A stretch of DNA of 42,344 nucleotides from Chloroflexota bacterium (GTDB taxonomy: Bacteria > Chloroflexota > Limnocylindria > P2-11E), in the NCBI GenBank assembly GCA_005889075.1, contig VBDQ01000072.1, forward strand, positions 1-42,344, written 5' to 3'. Below the pieces are notes generated by a model. The model had not been told where the DNA came from and did not search any database. It worked only from the letters and a program-made list of their open reading frames with translations. This document shows positions 32,827 through 40,088 of the stretch, piece after piece; position 1 is the stretch's first letter, and each line of letters opens with the position of its first letter. The translations under genes and the position numbers were made by a program.

Positions 32827-33509
32827 AGTCGCTCCTGACGCACGAGCTCGATCGCTACTCGGGCGGACATGAAGTAGGCGTACACGAGAGTGAAGGCAGC
32901 GACCGAGACCATGAGCGTGAGGAGCATCGAGGAGTCCAGTGCCGGTCCGCCCGCGGCCCGGAGCACGGTCGGTAGCTGGTGAAGCGAGTTCGCCCACAGT
33001 ACGGAGAGATGGACGATCGGCACGTCGATGACGAGGATCACGCCAAGGATGGCGGCTCTCGTCGCGCGCCGTTGGAAATCGGTCGAGAGCCCGCGAAGCA
33101 GCAGATAGCCCACGTACATGACGAACATGACCGCGGTCGTGACGAGCCTCGGTTCCCACGTCCACCACACGCCCCAGGTCGGCTTCGCCCAGATCGAGCC
33201 CGCGACGAGAGCGAGCCCGGTGAACAGAACCCCGATCTCCGCGGAAGCCACCGCGATCGCATCGAAGAGCGGCCTTCGCGACCACAGCCAACCGACCGAG
33301 GCGAGGAACACGACCACGAAGGCCAGGTACGCGAGCCACGCTGAGGGCACGTGCACGTAGATGATCCGGTAGACCTCGCCCTGAACGGCATCGGCGGGTG
33401 CCCAGATGAGCGCCATGAAGCTCGCCACGACGAACGAAGCCGCTGCGGCGATGCCGAGCCATGGGCGAATGCGCAGCCCCACGCCGCGCTCGAGAGTGGT
33501 TTCGATCAT
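32811..33509 (-). CDS. ccmC: Haem handling protein CcmC
   Basis: 232 residues from the ATG at 33509 (ATGA overlap with ccmB). Six helices are apparent. The flanking histidines are in IIYVHVPSAWLAY and DVPIVHLSVLWANSLHQ, and the WWD segment is PTWGVWWTWEPRLVT. It attaches haem to CcmE. Confidence 0.94.
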   Translation of the reverse strand: MIETTLERGVGLRIRPWLGIAAAASFVVASFMALIWAPADAVQGEVYRIIYVHVPSAWLAYLAFVVVFLASVGWLWSRRPLFDAIAVASAEIGVLFTGLALVAGSIWAKPTWGVWWTWEPRLVTTAVMFVMYVGYLLLRGLSTDFQRRATRAAILGVILVIDVPIVHLSVLWANSLHQLPTVLRAAGGPALDSSMLLTLMVSVAAFTLVYAYFMSARVAIELVRQERLWIRT

Positions 33510-34165
33510 TCGATGGCCGCTGGGACGATGGTAAGGCCCAACACGGCGTAAACAACCGCGAACGCGAAGAGGAGTCCGGCCCACGAGAGCGCGCCGACGT
33601 CGTCGCCGACGAGCGCAGCGCTCGCACCGCGCGTCGCGGCCACAAGCTGCGGGACCAGGACCGGCAGCGCGAGGATCGGCACCAGAGCCGCGCGCGCGCG
33701 AAGTCGCAGCGCGAGGATCACGTCGACGATCACGACCGGTGGCAACGCGACGACGCCGAACAGCACCACGATCGCGAGATGGATCGGAAGCGCCAGCGGA
33801 AGATCGAGGAGGACGAGCGACAGGATGCCGCCGACGGCCGCCACCAGCAGCAGCATCGCCGTGAGCGCGAGGACCTTTCCACCAAAGAGGGCGTCGCGTC
33901 CACCGGGGAGCGCGACGAGCGCATCGAGCGCGTCGTCCTCGAGCTCGCGATCGAACGAGCGCATCGTCGTGAGGATCGTCGCGAATGCGAGCGCGATCCA
34001 GAAGAGCGCCGCGGCGACGTCGGCATCGCGTGCGATGACCGGACCGACCACGAGGCTCTCGAGCAAGACCAGCACCGCGATGAACGTCGTCGCGGCCACG
34101 ATCCCATCGGGCTGGCGTCGCTCGGCGCGAAGCTCGCGTGCCGCGACGAGCGCGATCCTGTTCAC
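33506..34165 (-). CDS. ccmB: Haem exporter membrane subunit CcmB
   Basis: 219 residues with about six helices. ELRAERRQPDGIVAATTFIA at the N-terminus and RSFDRELEDDALDALVALP are family blocks. It is the permease partner of CcmA. It overlaps ccmA and ccmC by four bases each. Confidence 0.92.
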   Translation of the reverse strand: MNRIALVAARELRAERRQPDGIVAATTFIAVLVLLESLVVGPVIARDADVAAALFWIALAFATILTTMRSFDRELEDDALDALVALPGGRDALFGGKVLALTAMLLLVAAVGGILSLVLLDLPLALPIHLAIVVLFGVVALPPVVIVDVILALRLRARAALVPILALPVLVPQLVAATRGASAALVGDDVGALSWAGLLFAFAVVYAVLGLTIVPAAIE

Positions 34166-34770
34166 GCGGCCCTCGCGACGCCTTCGTTCATGAGCAGGCG
34201 CAACGCGGCGAGGGCATCGAGCTCCGGGTGGCCGTGCGTCGCGACGACCACCGTGCGTCCCTCGTCACGTGCCGAAAGGATGCAGTCGCGCACCCGCGTG
34301 ATGCCGCCCTCGTCGAGATCGGCAAACGGCTCGTCGAGCAGCAGTAGCGGGACGCGCTCGATCTCGACTCGTGCCATGGCCGCCCGCCTGCGCTCGCCCG
34401 CGGAGAGCCGTTCGACCGCACGGTCCATCTTTCCGTCGAGACCCCAGCCGCGCAGCGCATCGGCGACGGCGGCGTCCTGAAGCCCACGAAAACGCGAATA
34501 GAAGGACAGGTTCTCGCGCGCGGTCAACCCCCGGAGCAGCATCGGACGGTGGCCGATGTAGAGCGTCTCGCCGTCGACTCGCCGCTCCCCGCCGGCGATC
34601 GGGACCATTCCCGCGATGACCCGGAGGAGCGTCGTTTTGCCCGCGCCGTTGGGTCCGCGGATGAGCGTGAGCCCGGCGGTGATTTCCAGCGAGAGACCCC
34701 GGATGATGGGACGATCGTCAAAGATGACCGTAACGTCGCGAAGCGATGCGTCACCCTGCACCGTTCGCAT
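34162..34770 (-). CDS. ccmA: Haem exporter ATP-binding subunit CcmA
   Basis: 202 residues from the ATG at 34770. The P-loop is IRGPNGAGKTTLLRVIAGM, the signature is RLSAGERRRAAMARVE, Walker B is LLLLDEPFADLD and the H-loop is VVATHGHPE. It powers release of haem-loaded CcmE. It is the first gene of the nine-gene ccm operon. Its ATG overlaps, on opposite strands, the ATG of the cytochrome gene, and a strong palindrome lies immediately upstream. Confidence 0.93.
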   Translation of the reverse strand: MRTVQGDASLRDVTVIFDDRPIIRGLSLEITAGLTLIRGPNGAGKTTLLRVIAGMVPIAGGERRVDGETLYIGHRPMLLRGLTARENLSFYSRFRGLQDAAVADALRGWGLDGKMDRAVERLSAGERRRAAMARVEIERVPLLLLDEPFADLDEGGITRVRDCILSARDEGRTVVVATHGHPELDALAALRLLMNEGVARAA

Positions 34771-35158
34771 GATGCGGCGAGCTGGGGGGCTTTGCCCCCC
34801 AGCCCCCGCCGTTGCGTTATCGCTCGTCGCGGTCTTCTTGCTGGCCTGTGCCGCGGAGCCGCCGGCCACCGAGCCGGTGGCGCGCGGACGCCAGGTGTAT
34901 CAAGCCCTCCGCTGCAGCAGCTGCCACGAACCGAACCTCTTCGGGCAACGGGTCGGGCCGCCGCTCGACCACATCGGAACGATCGCCGCGACGCGCCGAC
35001 CCGGGATGAGCGCGGAGGATTACGTCCGTGAGTCGGTCCTCGATCCTGGCGCCTACGTGGTCCCGGGGTACCAGGACTCGATGCCACGCGGGCTTGGCAG
35101 AGACCTCTCGCCTACCGACCTGGACGCCCTCGTGGCCTACCTTGCCTCCTTGAAATAG
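34769..35158 (+). CDS. Cytochrome c lipoprotein
   Basis: 129 residues from ATG 34769 (a second ATG follows at 34772). The lipoprotein signal ends in VALSLVAVFLLAC. A single haem site RCSSCHEPNLFG and an axial methionine candidate in YQDSMPRGLG mark a class I cytochrome c held on the outer face of the membrane. Its first residues (AGGLCPPAPA) are coded by the palindrome at 34781-34803. No ribosome site is visible. It is divergent from the ccm operon that would mature it, and directly followed by an ECF sigma gene. Its electron partners are not in the window. Confidence 0.85.
   Translation: MMRRAGGLCPPAPAVALSLVAVFLLACAAEPPATEPVARGRQVYQALRCSSCHEPNLFGQRVGPPLDHIGTIAATRRPGMSAEDYVRESVLDPGAYVVPGYQDSMPRGLGRDLSPTDLDALVAYLASLK
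34781..34803. repeat. REP-like G/C palindrome
   Basis: The arms GCTGGGGGGC and GCCCCCCAGC pair perfectly around TTT. It lies ten bases inside the cytochrome start and just upstream of ccmA. It has the look of the short G-run palindromes dispersed in many high-GC genomes. In mRNA it would form a very stable hairpin. Confidence 0.7.
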
Positions 35159-35755
35159 GTGCCACCTAACAGCCAGCCGTCGCCCCCCGTTAGCCCCGAC
35201 GGAACGACCGACGAGGATGCTGTCCTCGCCGTTCGGGCCGGAAAGGGGGACACGGCCGCCTTCGGGGCGCTCTATGACCGCTATGTCGAGGCCGTGTACC
35301 GCTACGTCTACTACCGGGTCCACAGCGACACCGACGCCGAGGACCTGGTGAGCGACGTGTTCATGCGAGCCCTGCGGGCGATCCCCCGCTACGAGCCCCG
35401 CCAGGCGTTCCTGGCCTGGCTGTATCGGATCGCTCGGAACGCCGTGATCGACCGCGCGCGCCGGACGCGGATCCAGATCTCGTTCGAGGACGCCCTCGCG
35501 CATCCCGGAGTTGATCAGATCGTGGAGCCCGACGCCGGCCTGCTCGCTCTCGCGGACAAGGAGACCGTGCGTGCCGCCATCGCGCGCCTCACGCCGCTCC
35601 AGCAGGAGGTCATCGTCCTGCGCTTCGTCGAGGGCTACAGCACGTCCGAGATCGCCAACCTGGTCGGCAAACGTGAGGGAACCGTCCGCGGGATCCAGTT
35701 CCGTGCGCTCGAGATGCTCCGCACGCTCATCCCGTCGCGCGAGGCGCTCGCATGA
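35159..35755 (+). CDS. ECF RNA polymerase sigma factor
   Basis: 198 residues from GTG 35159, directly after the cytochrome stop. Region 2 is seen in ALYDRYVEAVYRYVYYRV, DAEDLVSDVFMRALRAIP and LAWLYRIARNAVIDRARR; region 4 in LTPLQQEVIVLRFVEGYST, EIANLVGKREGTVRGIQFRA. The stop overlaps the next gene (ATGA). Sigma factors followed by a DUF5667 membrane protein are a recurrent pair, with the DUF5667 protein as a probable regulator. Confidence 0.92.
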   Translation: MPPNSQPSPPVSPDGTTDEDAVLAVRAGKGDTAAFGALYDRYVEAVYRYVYYRVHSDTDAEDLVSDVFMRALRAIPRYEPRQAFLAWLYRIARNAVIDRARRTRIQISFEDALAHPGVDQIVEPDAGLLALADKETVRAAIARLTPLQQEVIVLRFVEGYSTSEIANLVGKREGTVRGIQFRALEMLRTLIPSREALA

Positions 35756-36480
35756 GCCGGCGTGAGCGTCGCGGGATCCTCGAGCGCCCCGTCATGCGCA
35801 AGTCGTTCCGCACCGAGCTGCGATCGCGGCTCCTCTCCGAGGCTGCCGTCGTGCTCGCGCCGCGACCGCGGCGGTTCGTGCCTTCGTGGACCATCCTCCG
35901 ACCCGCGCTCGCCGTCGCGGCGCTCGCGCTCGTCGTTGCTTGGGGGACGACCAGCGCCGCGGCGGTGAGCCTTCCGGGTGAGCCGCTCTACGCGGTCAAG
36001 CGCGCGAGCGAAGACGTGCAGCTCACGCTCACCTTCGACGACGTCGCGCGCATGCAGCTCCTGGCGGAGCTCGCGGATCGCCGGCTCGACGAGCTCGCGC
36101 GGACCGCGGAGCAGCAGCCGTCAAACGCGCCCACCGCCACGACCGAATACGCGGACGCGGTCACTAAGTTCACGAACGCGGTCGACGAGCTGCGCGACGC
36201 CGACAGCGAAGACAAACGGAACGCCGCGCAGGCGGTCGCTGACGCGGCCCGCGAAAAGCACCTCGCCGTCCTTGACGCGATCAAAGACCGTGTACCTGAA
36301 ACCACCCGGTCGGAGATCGATAGCCTCATCGACGACGAGCAACAGGGAATCGCGCCGTCGGAGCACGCCAACCCGCGGGGTCGCGAGACCCCACACCCGG
36401 AGGCGTCGACGGCGCCCCGGGCAACGCCGCGCGCGACGCTGCGTCCAGCCGGCACGCCCCGACCAAGCGGGCACGACTGA
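35752..36480 (+). CDS. DUF5667 membrane protein, probable sigma-factor partner
   Basis: 242 residues. A cytoplasmic basic N-terminus (MRKSFRTELRSRLLSEAA) is followed by one membrane helix (LRPALAVAALALVVAWGTTS) and the DUF5667 segment LPGEPLYAVKRASEDVQLTL with LLAELADRRLDELAR. A helical, charged outer region and a Pro/Arg/Thr-rich tail (RATPRATLRPAGTPRPSG) complete it. The cytoplasmic part may bind the upstream sigma factor; this is inference from gene pairing. There is no zinc anti-sigma motif. Confidence 0.82.
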   Translation: MSRRERRGILERPVMRKSFRTELRSRLLSEAAVVLAPRPRRFVPSWTILRPALAVAALALVVAWGTTSAAAVSLPGEPLYAVKRASEDVQLTLTFDDVARMQLLAELADRRLDELARTAEQQPSNAPTATTEYADAVTKFTNAVDELRDADSEDKRNAAQAVADAAREKHLAVLDAIKDRVPETTRSEIDSLIDDEQQGIAPSEHANPRGRETPHPEASTAPRATPRATLRPAGTPRPSGHD

Positions 36481-36483
36481 TCC

Positions 36484-36502
36484 GCGGCGGTAAGACCGCC
36501 GC
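36484..36502 (+). terminator. Hairpin after the DUF5667 gene
   Basis: The arms GCGGCGGT (36484-36491) and ACCGCCGC (36495-36502) pair perfectly around AAG, four bases after the stop. There is no U-tract. It directly adjoins the -24/-12-like promoter at 36503. Confidence 0.5.
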
Positions 36503-36518
36503 TGGCACGGGCGTTGCT
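36503..36518 (+). promoter_or_regulatory. Sigma-54-like promoter B (TGGCACG-N4-TTGCT)
   Basis: TGGCACG GGCG TTGCT is a perfect match to the consensus -24/-12 promoter. Transcription would start near 36529, just before the small leader frame at 36532. The flanks CCGC and CAG are shared with site A at 23798. Confidence 0.5.
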
Positions 36519-36531
36519 CAGAAGGGCGCGC

Positions 36532-36600
36532 ATGTGCCAATGCAGGCTCTGCACGAACGAGCGCCTCTTCCTTCGCCTCCTCGACCTGCTTCTTGTGTGA
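36532..36600 (+). CDS. Possible 22-residue leader peptide coupled to the receiver gene
   Basis: It reads MCQCRLCTNERLFLRLLDLL followed by LV and a stop. Its last codons GTGTGA overlap the GTG start of the receiver gene, a layout typical of translational coupling. AAGGG lies six bases before its ATG. If transcription starts at 36529 as site B predicts, that ribosome site would be outside the mRNA and the frame nearly leaderless. The three early cysteines are unusual. Existence uncertain. Confidence 0.3.
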   Translation: MCQCRLCTNERLFLRLLDLLLV

Positions 36601-36977
36601 CCCGGGTCCTCGTCGCTGAGGACGACCCGGATACCGCGACGCTGATCACGTCCGTCCTCAGGGAGCGACTCGGGATCAGCAGCGAGCACGTCTCGAACGG
36701 CGCTCTGGTCCTCCAGGGTCAGGAGGGCGAGCCACCCGACCTGCTGATCCTCGACATCGCCCTTCCCGGCCTCAACGGCATCGACGTATTCGACGTACTC
36801 CGTGGCGACGTGCGCTGGGCCAACGTCCCCGTGCTCTTTCTCACCGCCGCGCCTCAGCGCGCAGCGCACACGGTCGCCGCAAAGGGAAAGCGCGAGATCA
36901 TGCGCAAGCCTTTCGACGTCGACGCGCTCGTCGCGAAGGTGAGCGAGCTCCTCTCGCCGGCGGGGGCGCGGGCCTAG
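36597..36977 (+). CDS. Stand-alone receiver-domain response regulator
   Basis: 126 residues from GTG 36597; a longer version from 36534 or 36540 would add a Pro-rich, unlikely N-terminus. The receiver has RVLVAEDDPDTATL (acidic pair), LLILDIALPGLNGID (phosphoacceptor) and IMRKPFDVDAL (lysine). There is no output domain, so it acts through protein partners. Its TAG overlaps the TAG of dxs on the other strand (CTAG). Confidence 0.85.
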   Translation: MTRVLVAEDDPDTATLITSVLRERLGISSEHVSNGALVLQGQEGEPPDLLILDIALPGLNGIDVFDVLRGDVRWANVPVLFLTAAPQRAAHTVAAKGKREIMRKPFDVDALVAKVSELLSPAGARA

Positions 36978-38872
36978 CCGGCGCTCTCCTCCGGCTCGTG
37001 CACGCGCACCAGCTGGGGCCAGCGACGGCGGATCGTCGCGACGATGCCCTCGGGATCCAGACCATAGTGCCGGCGCCAGAGCTTCTGGGCCCCGTGATCC
37101 ACGTGCTCGTCCGGGATGCCAAGCATCTCGACGTCGACGCGGGCGCCCCGTTCGGCGAGGAGCTCGGCGACGGCCGACCCGAAACCGCCGGCAATGACGT
37201 GCTCCTCGATCGTGAGGAACCGCGGGATCCGCGCCGCAAGCGCCAGCAACCGCTCAGCGTCGAGCGGCTTCGTGAAGCGCGCGTTCACGACGGTCGCTTC
37301 GAGGCCCTCGCGCGCGAGCATCTCGGCTGCTTCGACCGCGGCCCTGACCGGCTGACCGTATGCGATGAGCGCCAGATCACTCCCGTCGCGCAACGTCTCC
37401 GAGATCCCCAGGGGGAGCTCGGTGAGCGGCGCGTCCAGAGAGACCCCGAACCCGGTGCCGCGCGGGAATCGCACGCCGACAGGACCGCGGCCGGCGGCCG
37501 CGTGGCGGTAAGCGGTCCAGAGCATCTGGCGCAGCTCCGCCTCGTCCTTCGGCGCCATCAATGTCATGCCCGGAAGGATGCGTAGGTACGAGATGTCATA
37601 AAGGCCCTGGTGCGTGCGCCCATCGTCGCCGACGATCCCCGCGCGGTCCATCGCGAAGACGACCGGAAGACCTTGCACCGCGACGTCGTGCACGACCTGA
37701 TCGAAACCGCGCTGCAGGAACGTCGAGTAGATCGCCACGATCGGCACGATGCCCTGCGTAGCGAGGCCGGCCGCGAACGTGACGGCGTGCTGCTCGCAGA
37801 TCCCGACGTCGAAGAGCCGACCAGGGAAGTCCTTGAAGAGCGGCTGTAGACCGGTGCCGCCGGGCATCGCGGCGGTGATCGCAACGGCGCGCGTGTCCGC
37901 CGCGAGGATCTCGCGCACCGCGTCCGCGAAGACCGCGGTGTATTGCGGCGCCGCGGGCTTCGCCGATCCCGTCGCGGAAACGCCGTGCCACTTCACGTTG
38001 TCCTCTTCGGCCGGGCCATAACCGTGCCCCTTCTCCGTGTGCAGGTGCACGAAGACCGGGCCGTCGCCGAAGTTCCGCGCCTTCTCGAGGACGCTCTCGA
38101 CCGCGAAGAGGTCGTGACCGTCGACGGGTCCGAAGTACGTGAATCCGAGCTGCTCGAACAAGAGGTTGGGGATGAGGAGTGCCTTGAGGCTGTTGAAGAT
38201 GCGCCGGCGCGCCTCCTCGGCGAGGTCGCTTCCCGGCATGTGCTCGAGGACCTGACGCGCGACGTGCTTCGCCGACCGGTAGGGCTGCGCGGTGCGCAGC
38301 GCCTCCAGCATCCGTGATACGGCGCCGACGTTCGGCGCGATGCTCATCCCGTTGTCGTTCAAGACGACGATCACGCGAGTCCGCATGTGGCCGATGTTGT
38401 TCATCGCCTCGAAGGCCATGCCGGCGGTGAGCGCGCCGTCGCCAATGACCGCGACGACATGGTGATCCTCGCCTTTGAGGTCCCGCGCGATGGCCATACC
38501 CTGCGCCGCCGACAGAGAGGTGCCGGCATGTCCTGCGCCGAACTGGTCGTGCTCGGACTCGCTCCTCACGAGGAATCCCGAGATACCGCCGAACTGACGG
38601 AGCGTGTGGAACTGATCCCGCCGGCCAGTGAGCATCTTGTGGACGTACGCCTGATGACCGGTGTCCCACACGATCTTGTCGCGCGGCGAATCGAACACCC
38701 GGTGCAGCGCAACGGTGAGCTCGACGGTGCCGAGGCTCGAGCTGATGTGGCCGCCGGTCTTCTGCACGCTCTCGACCGTGAAGTCGCGGATCTCGGCGCA
38801 GAGCGCGAGCAGCTCGTCGCGCCGCAGGACCTTGAGATCGCGCGGGTGCTCGATCCGTTCGAGGACGCTCAC
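36974..38872 (-). CDS. dxs: 1-deoxy-D-xylulose-5-phosphate synthase
   Basis: 632 residues, full length. The thiamine-diphosphate enzyme blocks are TGGHISSSLGTVELTVALH, VAVIGDGALTAGMAFEAMNN, LNDNGMSIAPNVGAVS, FGPVDGHD and the catalytic glutamate in GICEQHAVTFAAGLA, with the transketolase C-terminal domain FTKPLDAERLL. It condenses pyruvate and glyceraldehyde 3-phosphate at the head of the MEP isoprenoid pathway. GTG 38872 has no Shine-Dalgarno site and lies six bases behind TAGTAT, implying a leaderless mRNA. Confidence 0.95.
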   Translation of the reverse strand: MSVLERIEHPRDLKVLRRDELLALCAEIRDFTVESVQKTGGHISSSLGTVELTVALHRVFDSPRDKIVWDTGHQAYVHKMLTGRRDQFHTLRQFGGISGFLVRSESEHDQFGAGHAGTSLSAAQGMAIARDLKGEDHHVVAVIGDGALTAGMAFEAMNNIGHMRTRVIVVLNDNGMSIAPNVGAVSRMLEALRTAQPYRSAKHVARQVLEHMPGSDLAEEARRRIFNSLKALLIPNLLFEQLGFTYFGPVDGHDLFAVESVLEKARNFGDGPVFVHLHTEKGHGYGPAEEDNVKWHGVSATGSAKPAAPQYTAVFADAVREILAADTRAVAITAAMPGGTGLQPLFKDFPGRLFDVGICEQHAVTFAAGLATQGIVPIVAIYSTFLQRGFDQVVHDVAVQGLPVVFAMDRAGIVGDDGRTHQGLYDISYLRILPGMTLMAPKDEAELRQMLWTAYRHAAAGRGPVGVRFPRGTGFGVSLDAPLTELPLGISETLRDGSDLALIAYGQPVRAAVEAAEMLAREGLEATVVNARFTKPLDAERLLALAARIPRFLTIEEHVIAGGFGSAVAELLAERGARVDVEMLGIPDEHVDHGAQKLWRRHYGLDPEGIVATIRRRWPQLVRVHEPEESAG

Positions 38873-38877
38873 AAGCC

Positions 38878-38884
38878 GATACTA
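38878..38884. promoter_or_regulatory. Shared -10 of the divergent dxs and SDR genes (GATACTA/TAGTATC)
   Basis: On the plus strand GATACT lies seven bases before the SDR ATG; on the minus strand TAGTAT lies six bases before the dxs GTG. The two boxes are the same seven base pairs read in both directions, and neither gene has a ribosome site. Confidence 0.5.
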
Positions 38885-38890
38885 CCGGCG

Positions 38891-39619
38891 ATGTTCGATC
38901 TCTCCGCCCACGCCGTAGTACTTACCGGCGCGACCTCCAACATCGGTCGAGCGGTGATACGGGCGTATCTCGCGCAGGGCGCGCACGTCGCGATCGCCGT
39001 CCGCGATCAGGCAAAGGGCGAGCAGGTGCGCGCCGACCTCGGCGCGCTTGCCGGCACGCCGGCGGACCCGCTCGTGATGCTCCTCGCGGCTGATCCTGGC
39101 GATCGTCCGGCGATGGAAAGGGCGGTCGAGCAGGTGCTGCGCGCCTGGGGGCGGCTCGACGTGGTCGCGAACCTGGTGGGCGGCTACGCCGCGAGCGACG
39201 CTGCGGCGGGAGACCTTCCGGCGTATCGGGCTTCGTGGGACCAGAAAGTCGCGACCGCCGTGACCGCGACGACCGCGTGCCTCGCTCCGATGCGCGCGCG
39301 AGGCCGCGGCCGCGTGGTGAGCGTGTCCTCGCTCGCGGCGCTGAAGGGGGAGAAGGCGGCCGCGGGCTACGCGATGGCCAACGCCGCGCTCGTCCGGTGG
39401 ACCGAGTCGCTCGCTGACGAGCTCAAGCGCGAGGGCGTGACCGCCAACTGCGTGCTGCCGCGCATCATCGACACTCCGGACAATCGCCTCGCGATGCCCA
39501 AGGCCGATCCGTCGCGCTGGGCGACCCCGGATGAGATCGCTGCCCTCATCGTGTTCCTCTCCTCTGACGAGGCGAGCGGAATCACGGGCGCCGCCATTCC
39601 TGTCGTCGCGCGCACGTAG
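38891..39619 (+). CDS. Divergent short-chain dehydrogenase/reductase
   Basis: 242 residues from ATG 38891. A Rossmann start (VVLTGATSNIGRAVIRAYLA), NLVGGY in place of NNAG, the serine in RVVSVSSLAALKG, and GYAMANAALVRWTESLADEL. The usual YxxxK pair reads YAMAN, so the catalytic lysine appears to be asparagine; the dinucleotide motif TGxxxGxG also lacks its middle glycine. The C-terminus (SGITGAAIPV) is normal. It may bind NAD(P) weakly or have changed function. It is transcribed away from dxs. Confidence 0.85.
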   Translation: MFDLSAHAVVLTGATSNIGRAVIRAYLAQGAHVAIAVRDQAKGEQVRADLGALAGTPADPLVMLLAADPGDRPAMERAVEQVLRAWGRLDVVANLVGGYAASDAAAGDLPAYRASWDQKVATAVTATTACLAPMRARGRGRVVSVSSLAALKGEKAAAGYAMANAALVRWTESLADELKREGVTANCVLPRIIDTPDNRLAMPKADPSRWATPDEIAALIVFLSSDEASGITGAAIPVVART

Positions 39620-39622
39620 ACT
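39617..39622 (+). promoter_or_regulatory. -10 box (TAGACT) of the DUF2269-like gene
   Basis: TAGACT lies seven bases before GTG 39630, with no ribosome site between. Its first three bases are also the SDR stop codon (TAG 39617-39619). Confidence 0.35.
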
Positions 39623-39629
39623 CGCGGCG

Positions 39630-40088
39630 GTGACCGTCTTCGTCGTCGTGAAATTCATTCACGTGTTGCTCGCGATCGTCGCGGTCGGCTTCAACGCGAC
39701 GTACGGCGTGTGGCTCGGCACGGTGGCGAGGCAGCCGACGCCCGTCCAGGCGTTCGTGCTCCGCGGCGTCAAGCGGCTCGACGATTGGTTCGCGAATCCG
39801 GCATATCTGCTGCTCGCGGTCAGTGGGGTCACGATGGTGTTCCTCGGCGGTCTCTCGTTCACCACGTTCTGGATCGCTGGCGGGATCGTGCTCTGGGTCA
39901 TCGCGATCATCCTCGGATTCTTCGTGTACACGCCCATGCTGCGGGCACAGATCCGGTCGCTCGACGCGAATGGACCGGAGAGCCAGGACTACCGCAGCGC
40001 TTCGGCGAACGCCCGCTTCGTCGGGATCGTGCTCGCGGTCATCGTCGTGGTGATCGTCTTCTTCATGGTCACCAAGCCCACGCTCTAG
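39630..40088 (+). CDS. DUF2269-like four-helix membrane protein
   Basis: 152 residues. Four membrane helices are visible: FIHVLLAIVAVGFNATYGVW, PAYLLLAVSGVTMVFLG, TTFWIAGGIVLWVIAIILGF and FVGIVLAVIVVVIVFFMV. The early KFIHVLLAI histidine and the arrangement resemble the DUF2269 membrane family. Function unknown. GTG 39630 lies seven bases behind TAGACT. Its 3' end overlaps the converging hydrolase gene by 20 bases. Confidence 0.75.
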   Translation: MTVFVVVKFIHVLLAIVAVGFNATYGVWLGTVARQPTPVQAFVLRGVKRLDDWFANPAYLLLAVSGVTMVFLGGLSFTTFWIAGGIVLWVIAIILGFFVYTPMLRAQIRSLDANGPESQDYRSASANARFVGIVLAVIVVVIVFFMVTKPTL

